Positions 1 to 6,138 of a DNA stretch of 10,043 bases are shown here, piece after piece. The translations under genes and the position numbers were made by a program. The notes below the pieces were generated by a model that ran no database searches, was not told where the DNA came from, and worked only from the letters and a program-made list of their open reading frames with translations. This DNA is from DATEAV01 sp964575425 (lineage in GTDB: Bacteria; Chloroflexota; Anaerolineae; Anaerolineales; E44-bin32). The first letter of the stretch is position 1. The number at the start of each line of letters is the position of its first letter. The stretch is taken from assembly GCA_964575425.1 (NCBI GenBank), contig CAZNRD010000070.1, forward strand, positions 1 through 10,043, read 5' to 3'.

Positions 1-860
1 GGTCAATGGCCCGCGGTCAGACTCACACCCTGGCTTGTGTCTCCCCCAACCTGACAGACTACACCTTCGCAAGTGTCATCGAAGGCGCTGAAACCGAGGC
101 GCGCCGACATGGCTACTACACGCTGTCGGCTTCTGCAGCCGGTGCCGGAACGTTCCGTGAGCTGATGAATGAACTCGTCGGCCATCGCCGCGTGGATGGC
201 CTGATCGTCATCAACCCATACATCGATGAGCGCGTGGAACACGTGCCACAGGGTTTCCCAGCGGTGTTTGTTGGGTCGCCTGCACATGATGGGGCGATTG
301 CATCCGTGTGTTTGGATGACGACAAAGCGGCCTACGACGCGACCATGCATCTGCTTTCTCTTGGGCACGTACGGATTGCCATGGTAACCGGCCCCATGGA
401 GGAGGATTGCTCCCTGAACCGCGTCAAGGGCTATCGACGGGCCTTGGAGGAAGCGGGGATTGCTGTGGACGAATCGGCGATCCTTGAGGGCGACTGGTCA
501 GCCGCATCGGGACAGAAGGCCTTGCTCTCGCTTGTTGAGCAAGGACGGGTTCCAACCGCCGTTTTCGCCCAGAATGACCGCATGGCGCTGGGCGTCTTGC
601 GCGCAGCCAGGGATGCCAATCTACAGGTCCCTACTAAACTCTCCGTCATCGGCATTGACGATATACCGCTGGCCTCCTACTTCGATCCTCCGTTGACCAC
701 CATGCGCCAGGACATGCCGCGCATTGGTCAGGAGGCCGCCCGCATGTTGCTGGACACCATACAAGGGAAGGATCAAACGCCGCATCAGTTGAAGCTGACG
801 GCGTACTTGGTAGTCCGGCAGTCCACAGCTCCTCAACAAGGAGGTGCCCCTCCTGAATAG
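1..860 (+). CDS. LacI-family sugar-responsive transcriptional regulator (5' end outside window)
   Basis: This is a ligand-responsive repressor of the LacI/GalR family, cut by the left edge. The open frame runs from position 3 (Ser-Met-Ala-Arg-Gly-Gln-Thr), which matches the hinge that follows the DNA-binding helix-turn-helix in the family (typically A-R-S-L-A-x-G-x-T). The Met at 6 is therefore internal and not the start, and about 55-60 N-terminal residues are missing. What remains is the complete periplasmic-binding-protein-like effector domain: a first beta-alpha unit (ACVSPNLTDYTFASVIEGAE), the central LGHVRIAMVTGP segment, and the very typical C-terminal run AVFAQNDRMALGVLRAARD, then LSVIGIDDIPLASYFDPPLTT. 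It ends in TAG, 67 bp before the sugar-binding lipoprotein gene and in the same direction. By context it probably controls that transport cluster; the effector sugar cannot be read from the sequence. Family assignment is secure, the target inferred. Confidence 0.93.
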   Translation, partial: SMARGQTHTLACVSPNLTDYTFASVIEGAETEARRHGYYTLSASAAGAGTFRELMNELVGHRRVDGLIVINPYIDERVEHVPQGFPAVFVGSPAHDGAIASVCLDDDKAAYDATMHLLSLGHVRIAMVTGPMEEDCSLNRVKGYRRALEEAGIAVDESAILEGDWSAASGQKALLSLVEQGRVPTAVFAQNDRMALGVLRAARDANLQVPTKLSVIGIDDIPLASYFDPPLTTMRQDMPRIGQEAARMLLDTIQGKDQTPHQLKLTAYLVVRQSTAPQQGGAPPE

Positions 861-875
861 CCACAGACCGCCCGA

Positions 876-901
876 AGAACTGTCCCGAACATCTCAGTTC
901 T
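876..901. promoter_or_regulatory. Inverted repeat upstream of the sugar-binding protein gene
   Basis: AGAACTG at 876-882 and its exact reverse complement CAGTTCT at 895-901 are separated by 12 bases. The site lies between the LacI-type regulator stop and the ribosome binding site of the lipoprotein gene. It could be an operator or a small 5'-leader hairpin. It lacks the central CG and close spacing typical of LacI-family operators, so the regulator assignment is weak. Confidence 0.25.
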
Positions 902-927
902 CGACTACCGCAGGAGAAGACAAGAAA

Positions 928-2283
928 ATGAACCGCTACCTTCTCAAGGCGCTCTGCCTGATCCTGGCTGCCTCCTTTGCCCTGTCCGCCTGCGGCACTG
1001 CCGCTCCAGCGGAGGCCCCGGCCGTCACGGAGGCCCCGACCGTCAGCGAGGCTCCCGCAGCTGACGTCGCCCTGCGCTGGCGGACCCGCCCCGACAACCA
1101 GGAGGAGATCGACGTCTATAGCCAGATCAGCACCGAGCTGGACGCCGAGCTCGAAGGGATCACCCTCACGTACGAACCAGGTGGCACCGAAGGTGCCAAC
1201 TACCAGGAGCAACTGCGCGCTGAAGTGGCCGCCGGCACGGCCCCTGATGTCTTCTGGATCCCCGGGACCGATGTGGCTGATTTCGCCATGCGCGGCCTGA
1301 TCCTGAACCTCGCCGATCTGGCCTCCGCCACAGAGGGATTTGATGTGGCCGCCTTCTATCCCGGTCCGATGTACCACCTGACCTACAATCCAGAGACCGG
1401 CGCCTCGGGCGCCGACTCGGGCGCCCTGTGGGGCCTGCCGCGCGACGTTTCCACTTTCGCCCTGTACCTGAACCTGGACCTGATCGAAGAAGCCGGAGCC
1501 CCCGACCCGCGCGAACTGGCCAAGGAAGGCAGATGGGACTGGAACGCCTTCTTGGATGTGGCCAAGAAGACCCGCGCCCTCGGCTCTGATATCTACGGCT
1601 ACGGCGCGAGCGCCTGGTGGGGACCCTACGGCGTCTGGCTCAACGCGGCCGGCGGCGGCTTCTTCAACGCCGAGCGCAATGCCTGCGCCCTCGATACCCC
1701 CGAGTCCCTGGCTGGCCTCGACTTCCAGCGCTCCCTGTACCTGGACTTCGATGTTGCCACCCCGTACGGGGAAGACCCGGAACCCCCGTTTCGCGCGGGC
1801 AAGGTCGCCATGTTCCAGAATGGCCGCTGGGCCACCCCGGGCATCCGCACTGTAACCTTCAACTGGGATGTGGTGGAACTCCCCAGGGGCCCGAGAGGCT
1901 CCATGGGCAACTGGCTGTTCTGGGGCGCCTACGTGATCAACGCCAGGACCGAGCGTCCCGAGGAGGCTTGGAGACTCATCCAGGCCCTCACCACTGCCCA
2001 GACACAAGGCAAGGTCGCGGCCCTGGGCGCCAACATCCCCAGTCGCGTCAGCCAGGAAGCCTTCGACGCCTTCCTGACCTTCACCCCGCCGCTCAACAAC
2101 CAGGCTTTCCTGAACGGTCTGGCCGATAATCCCGCCACCGAAGGCCCCCTGTGGGCTGGTTCCTGGCCCGAATACGACAAGATCATGGGCCCGGCCGTCC
2201 AGGCGGTTCTGACGGGCGGCATGACCGTTGAAAAATTCGGCGCCACGATCTGCGACCAAGCCAACAAGGCCTTCACTCGATAA
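928..2283 (+). CDS. Sugar ABC transporter substrate-binding lipoprotein (family 1 extracellular solute-binding protein)
   Basis: This is the extracytoplasmic binding protein of a carbohydrate-uptake (CUT1) ABC transporter; it captures the sugar and delivers it to the two permeases encoded next. I chose ATG 928 because AGGAGA at 912-917 lies 10 bases upstream and because the protein then begins with a classic lipoprotein signal: a Lys/Arg-containing n-region, hydrophobic LCLILAASFA, and lipobox L-S-A-C with the lipidated Cys at residue 22. A low-complexity Ala/Pro/Glu/Thr linker (residues about 23-46) tethers the domain to the membrane. The mature part (about 405 residues) carries family-1 features: LTYEPGGTEGANYQEQLRAE, then AAGTAPDVFWIPGTDVADFA, GLPRDVSTFALYLNLDLIEEAG, KVAMFQNGRWATP, and a C-terminal WRLIQAL region. 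The 451-residue length is normal. An alternative start at 844 would bury the signal peptide and is unlikely. The ligand is unknown. Confidence 0.95.
   Translation: MNRYLLKALCLILAASFALSACGTAAPAEAPAVTEAPTVSEAPAADVALRWRTRPDNQEEIDVYSQISTELDAELEGITLTYEPGGTEGANYQEQLRAEVAAGTAPDVFWIPGTDVADFAMRGLILNLADLASATEGFDVAAFYPGPMYHLTYNPETGASGADSGALWGLPRDVSTFALYLNLDLIEEAGAPDPRELAKEGRWDWNAFLDVAKKTRALGSDIYGYGASAWWGPYGVWLNAAGGGFFNAERNACALDTPESLAGLDFQRSLYLDFDVATPYGEDPEPPFRAGKVAMFQNGRWATPGIRTVTFNWDVVELPRGPRGSMGNWLFWGAYVINARTERPEEAWRLIQALTTAQTQGKVAALGANIPSRVSQEAFDAFLTFTPPLNNQAFLNGLADNPATEGPLWAGSWPEYDKIMGPAVQAVLTGGMTVEKFGATICDQANKAFTR
1012..1065 (+). repeat. Three tandem 18-bp units encoding the lipoprotein linker
   Basis: Three in-frame 18-bp units lie directly after the lipobox: 1012-1029 (EAPAVT), 1030-1047 (EAPTVS) and 1048-1065 (EAPAAD). 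The first two differ at only a few bases, and the third is more diverged. They encode the flexible tether between the lipidated cysteine and the binding domain, and look like a small expandable coding repeat. Confidence 0.7.
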
Positions 2284-2297
2284 GCACCGTGGTTGCA

Positions 2298-2323
2298 CGG
2301 GGGCAGGTTCCGGCCTGCCCCCG
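2298..2323 (+). terminator. Intra-operon hairpin (attenuator or 3'-end stabiliser) between binding-protein and permease genes
   Basis: A perfect 10-bp stem, CGGGGGCAGG (2298-2307) with CCTGCCCCCG (2314-2323), encloses a 6-base loop and begins 15 bases after the lipoprotein stop codon. No clear T-run follows (CTTCGTTGTC), so full intrinsic termination is doubtful. In sugar ABC operons, hairpins at this junction commonly protect the binding-protein mRNA or partly terminate, giving more binding protein than permease. It also argues against a permease start at TTG 2293, which would lie at the foot of the stem. Confidence 0.6.
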
Positions 2324-2358
2324 CTTCGTTGTCTACCCAACCCCCGGAGGCGTCGGTC

Positions 2359-4029
2359 ATGAGGACCCCCCCGCAAGCGGACTCCAGAACCCTGGTTATC
2401 CTGCTCGGCAGCGTCATCTGGCGCAGCGTCTTCTCCGTTCTTGCCGGGGCGGGTGCAGTTGGCTTGTGGATGGGGCTCTTACCTGCCCTCCTCCTCTGGC
2501 AAAGGATCCTGCTTGCCTTGCTGCTGGGTACCACATCCATCCTCAGCGGGATGGCAGCGATCGACATCCGGAGCAGGAACCACCGCGGCCGTGTCGTCTC
2601 CCTGGTCCTGGACTACCTGTCTTTTGTCGTTTGTTTCGTGGCGTTGTTGAACATGGGTGAGGTCTTTGTTGGCATCGACAGTCTGGCGGATGTCTTTGGG
2701 AGAGGCGTCCCCTCCCTCGGGCTGGCGTTAGGCGGCTACCTGGTTGGCACTCTCAGCGACCGTCTCTCCCGGTGGCCCTTGGCAGAGAAGCGCCTGCGGC
2801 AGGTCGGACGGTACACGGTCGTCGCCGGTTTGGTCCTCTTCCTTTGGAAAGTCAACCTGTTGGGCGGCCTCATCCATTTCGCCGTGAAAATCGCCCGACC
2901 ACCTGGGTTGCTGGCACTTGCTGGTACGGCCCTCTTTGGCCTTGCGATCTGGGGCATGTGGCGCGAGCGAACCGCTATCGCCCTGCAAGCCAAGGTGCAT
3001 CATGAGCAGTCGCTCAACGGCTGGCTCTTCCTCTCCCCCAACCTGCTCGGCTTCTTCGCCTTCTTCGCTGGGCCGCTGCTGCTCTCCTTCTACTTCTCCT
3101 TCACTGACTCCGACGCATTCAGCCCTCCCGATTGGATCGGCTTGGAGAACTACGCCAAGATCCTGAACATCCGATTCGTCCCGCTGTCCTCTCCGGATCA
3201 ACTAGCACGTGATGTTGTGGATATCAAGATCTACGACGAAGTGGGGCGACTGAGGATCGGGAACGGCGGACTCCTGTTCGCTGCCGCCGACAAGTTCTTC
3301 TGGCTGGCGCTACGCAATACCTTGACCTATGCGCTCATCGCCGTCCCCTTGAGCGTGATTCCCGCCCTGCTGCTGGCCAATATCCTCAACAGCAGGGTGC
3401 CAGGCATGAAGTTGTTCCGGGCCATCTACTTCATCCCCAGCATCGCCGCCACCGTGGGGATCTCGCTAGTTTGGCAGTGGCTGTACAACGCCACCATCGG
3501 CTACATCAACTACTTCATCACGCTCAGCGTGGAGGCGTTGAACAACCTCTTCCAAGCCGGTTTGATCGACCCGAAGATCCGCTGGGTGTCGGATGAGAGA
3601 ACCGCCCTGCTGTCCGTCATTATCATCAGTGCTTGGCAAAGGATAGGCTTCAACACCGTCCTCTTCCTGGCCGGATTGCAGAACATCCCTGGTGAGTTGT
3701 ACGAGGCCGCCACCGTGGACGGGGCGGGGCCATGGCCCAAGTTCCGGCGCATTACCATCCCCATGCTGGCCCCATCCACCTTCTACGTGGTGTCCACTAC
3801 GACCATCCAAGCTATGCAGGTCTTTGAGCAGGTCTTCATTCTGATGAATCCGCCCGAAGGACCGAACAACTCCACCATCACGTTGGTCTTGTATCTCTAC
3901 CGCAGCGCATTCATCAACTTCAAGCAGGGATACGCCTCGGCGATCGCCTGGGTGTTGTTCATTGTCATCTTCGGATTGACGCTCATCCAGTTCCAGCGCC
4001 AGCGCCGCTCCAGCATCTATGAGGCTTGA
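2359..4029 (+). CDS. Carbohydrate ABC transporter permease, MalF/UgpA type, with long N-terminal membrane extension
   Basis: This is one of two inner-membrane subunits that form the translocation path of the CUT1 importer. Start ATG 2359 has GGAGG at 2346-2350, 8 bases upstream. Of 556 residues, the C-terminal part from about 220 onward is an ordinary MalF-type permease: LNGWLFLSPNLLGFFAFF as first core helix, FWLALRNTLTYALIAVPLSV, FRAIYFIPSIAATVGISLVW, and the ATPase-coupling EAA loop at residues 449-468 (EAATVDGAG ending ITIP), then closing helices and a basic tail. Residues 1-205 are additional: about six hydrophobic stretches (roughly 12-36, 40-65, 78-99, 116-132, 152-176, 183-201) not present in the usual permease of about 300 residues. 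An extracytoplasmic segment (about 265-312) separates core helices 1 and 2. It lies 75 bases after the lipoprotein gene and 12 before the partner permease, so it is co-transcribed. The role of the extension is unknown. Confidence 0.92.
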   Translation: MRTPPQADSRTLVILLGSVIWRSVFSVLAGAGAVGLWMGLLPALLLWQRILLALLLGTTSILSGMAAIDIRSRNHRGRVVSLVLDYLSFVVCFVALLNMGEVFVGIDSLADVFGRGVPSLGLALGGYLVGTLSDRLSRWPLAEKRLRQVGRYTVVAGLVLFLWKVNLLGGLIHFAVKIARPPGLLALAGTALFGLAIWGMWRERTAIALQAKVHHEQSLNGWLFLSPNLLGFFAFFAGPLLLSFYFSFTDSDAFSPPDWIGLENYAKILNIRFVPLSSPDQLARDVVDIKIYDEVGRLRIGNGGLLFAAADKFFWLALRNTLTYALIAVPLSVIPALLLANILNSRVPGMKLFRAIYFIPSIAATVGISLVWQWLYNATIGYINYFITLSVEALNNLFQAGLIDPKIRWVSDERTALLSVIIISAWQRIGFNTVLFLAGLQNIPGELYEAATVDGAGPWPKFRRITIPMLAPSTFYVVSTTTIQAMQVFEQVFILMNPPEGPNNSTITLVLYLYRSAFINFKQGYASAIAWVLFIVIFGLTLIQFQRQRRSSIYEA

Positions 4030-4041
4030 CGGAGACAGACC

Positions 4042-5262
4042 ATGAGACTGGAGCCCTACCGCCTGACCCGGTTTCTCGGCAACCTGTTTATCTACTTCAT
4101 CCTGACCTCCTTCGCGTTGGTCATGCTTTTCCCGTTCTTCTATATGCTCTCGACATCCCTCAAGCTGCCATCCGATACCTTCCGCTATCCGCCCCGCATG
4201 TTGCCGCGAGACCCAGTGACCATTGAACTGGAGGGCTTCGACGAACCGCTCCCCCTGTACTATGTGGAGCATGAAGGCAGCCAGCGCGAATTCGCCCTGA
4301 CCCAAAGCAACATCAAAGTCGGGACGTACGCCTCACCGCACGATCCGCAGACTACCTACGAGCGACGTCTCAGCGAGGTCAGCCCCACGGGCGGGGCGAT
4401 GAATCAACAGACAGCCATGGTCAATGGCGAGGAAGTGAAGCTCTTCGATGTCACCGTGGACGGCCAGCGGATACCCATGTTCCTCGTCAGCCAGACCACC
4501 GTGGGTGAATTCGTGGACCCGCAGAACCCGGTGATCAAGGTCACCCAAAACGTGCGCTTGAGCCGGCCCGTGGAACGCATCACCTGGCATCCCGAGAACT
4601 ACAGCGAGGTCATCGCCCTGCGCGGCCTCGACCGCGCCCTCACCAACACCGCCCTGGTGACCATCCTGGTGGTGCTGGGACAACTCGCCACCTCTGTCAT
4701 CGGCGGGTACGCTTTCGCCCGTCTCAAATTCCCCGGACGCGACGCGATCTTCGTGTTTTATCTCGGCACCATCATGATCCCTTTTGTGATGCTCATCGTC
4801 CCGCTCTACCAATTGATGGTGCTGATCGGCTGGACGGATCGCCTGGCCTCGCTCATCATCCCATGGATCTTCACCGCCTACGGGACCTTCCTGATGCGCC
4901 AGCACTTCATCACCTTTCCGAAGGAGATCGAGGAGGCCGCGCTCATTGACGGCGCCTCCCGCCTGCAGATCCTGTCCAAAATCCTGATTCCTGCCAGCGT
5001 CCCGGCATTGGCCACGCAAGGCACGTTCACGTTCCTGTATGCCTGGAACTCCTTCATCTGGCCGCTGGTGGTCATCAATGTGGGCAACGAAGAGAACCAC
5101 GTTCTGACCCTGGCGCTCAACGTGCTGCGCGGGCGCGCCTCCGACTCGCCCAACCTGATCCTGGCGGGCGCGGCCATCGCTATCCTCCCGCCGTTGATCG
5201 TCTTCATCCTCGGACAACGATTCTTTGTGGAAAGCGTCGCCAGCAGCGGCGTCAAAGAATAA
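4042..5262 (+). CDS. Carbohydrate ABC transporter permease, MalG/UgpE type, with extracytoplasmic insertion
   Basis: This is the second permease subunit of the CUT1 sugar importer, pairing with the upstream MalF-type protein. ATG 4042 is preceded by GGAGA at 4031-4035, 6 bases away. The first helix is at about residues 12-36 (IYFILTSFALVMLFPFFYML), followed by the usual STSLK-P-S-D-FRYPP element. Residues about 61-179 are an insertion rich in polar and beta-prone sequence. The family pattern then resumes with ITWHPENYSEVIALRGLDRALTNTALVT, GGYAFARLKFPGRD, IMIPFVMLIVPLYQLM, the EAA loop at 298-317 (EEAALIDGAS ending ILIP), and FLYAWNSFIWPL. Typical relatives are about 270-300 residues; this one has 406, the excess being the insertion between helices 1 and 2, predicted to face the extracytoplasmic side. 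It may contact the binding protein. The stop codon is 17 bases before the hydrolase gene. Confidence 0.93.
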   Translation: MRLEPYRLTRFLGNLFIYFILTSFALVMLFPFFYMLSTSLKLPSDTFRYPPRMLPRDPVTIELEGFDEPLPLYYVEHEGSQREFALTQSNIKVGTYASPHDPQTTYERRLSEVSPTGGAMNQQTAMVNGEEVKLFDVTVDGQRIPMFLVSQTTVGEFVDPQNPVIKVTQNVRLSRPVERITWHPENYSEVIALRGLDRALTNTALVTILVVLGQLATSVIGGYAFARLKFPGRDAIFVFYLGTIMIPFVMLIVPLYQLMVLIGWTDRLASLIIPWIFTAYGTFLMRQHFITFPKEIEEAALIDGASRLQILSKILIPASVPALATQGTFTFLYAWNSFIWPLVVINVGNEENHVLTLALNVLRGRASDSPNLILAGAAIAILPPLIVFILGQRFFVESVASSGVKE

Positions 5263-5279
5263 TATCGCCCTGGAGTTCC

Positions 5280-6041
5280 ATGCAAAATCCCACCCTGTAC
5301 AATCCCCACCTCGAAGGCGGACCTTTCCTGTGGGACGCGGGACCGGTCGGCGTGTTGTTCTCCCACGGCTACACCGCCACAACCGCCGCACTCCGCCTGC
5401 TGGCGGAAGCCCTGCTCTGAAGAGGGTATGCCGTCGCCGCCCCGTTGCTTGCAGGGCATGGAACCCGTCCAGCCGACCTGAGTTGCGTCAATTGGTGCGA
5501 CTGTGTCAATGATGTGGAAGCCACCTATGCCTCGCTTTCGGCGCGCTGCAACAGGGTCTTCCTCGGCGGACAGTCCATGGGCGGGCTTCTGGCCCTGTGC
5601 CTTGCCAGTGTGCATCAAGAGGCGGCGGGACTGCTGCTCTATGCCCCGGCCATTCGCCTGACCATCAGTGCACTGGACAGGATCGGAGTGTACCTTGGCT
5701 CGCTCTTCCTGGCAGAAGTGGGACGCGCTTCGCTGGACGGGTCCGAGAGATGGTAGGGCTATCCTGGCCTCCCGCTCAAAGCCGCGATTCAGCTGCTACG
5801 GCTCCAGGCGGTCACACGCAAGCGCTTGTCGCGCGTCCGTCAGCCTGTCATCATCTTTCAGGGGCGCCAGGACACAATGGTCCATCCGTCGGCTGGCGAG
5901 ATCGTTCTGCAAGGGGTTTCTTCGAGCGTGAAGGAGCATCACTGGATGGAGGAACCCTCGCATGCCATCACTCTCGATGGCGAGCTGGCCGTGGTGACCT
6001 ACTTGACCGAGCGCTTTATGTCATCCATCTCGCCCGCTTGA
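5280..6041 (+). pseudogene. Est30-like alpha/beta hydrolase (carboxylesterase/lysophospholipase type) with two in-frame stops
   Basis: Read in one frame, 5280-6041 encodes 253 residues of an alpha/beta hydrolase related to carboxylesterase Est30 and monoacylglycerol lipases. Visible are the oxyanion-side motif VGVLFSHGYTATTAALRLLAEAL, then RGYAVAAPLLAGHGTRPADL, the nucleophile elbow GGQSMGG with Ser at residue 99, the acid loop FQGRQDTMV with Asp198, and EEPSHAITLD with His228. From memory, Est30 has Ser94, Asp193 and His223, the same spacing, so nothing has been inserted or lost. The frame is broken by TGA at 5418-5420 (residue 47) and TAG at 5754-5756 (residue 159). TGA could derive from CGA (Arg) and TAG from CAG (Gln), each a C-to-T change. 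No piece between the stops contains the full triad. It begins 17 bases after the permease, with a weak TGGAG at 5271-5275. It appears recently inactivated; sequence error is the alternative. Confidence 0.85.
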
Positions 6042-6073
6042 GTGCCCGTGACAAACACCGACGATCAACCACC

Positions 6074-6094
6074 GTCAGCCGCGATGCGGCTGGC
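6074..6094 (+). other. Short GC-rich hairpin between hydrolase remnant and GT-B-like gene
   Basis: CAGCCGC (6076-6082) and GCGGCTG (6086-6092) flank a 3-base GAT loop. The stem can be extended by one G-T wobble and one G-C pair to 6074-6094. There is no T-run after it, so it is not a canonical terminator. It lies in the 97-bp gap upstream of the next gene and may be a weak terminator or a leader structure. Confidence 0.35.
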
Positions 6095-6138
6095 ATGTAC
6101 AGGAGCAGGGATCACCACATGTCCAAGGAGAAGGGCAC

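Noticed and set aside
844..927. Upstream start (GTG 844) for the sugar-binding protein
   Set aside because: It would place 28 residues ahead of a perfect lipoprotein signal peptide and overlap the regulator gene; ATG 928 has its own ribosome binding site.
646..2376. 576-codon open frame on the - strand opposite the binding-protein gene
   Set aside because: It is an antisense shadow of a GC-rich gene. Its translation is Gly/Arg/Gln-rich without any domain, while the + strand frame is a clear lipoprotein.
3466..5391. Long - strand open frames opposite the two permeases
   Set aside because: Low-complexity charged translations with no family features lie antisense to obvious permease genes.
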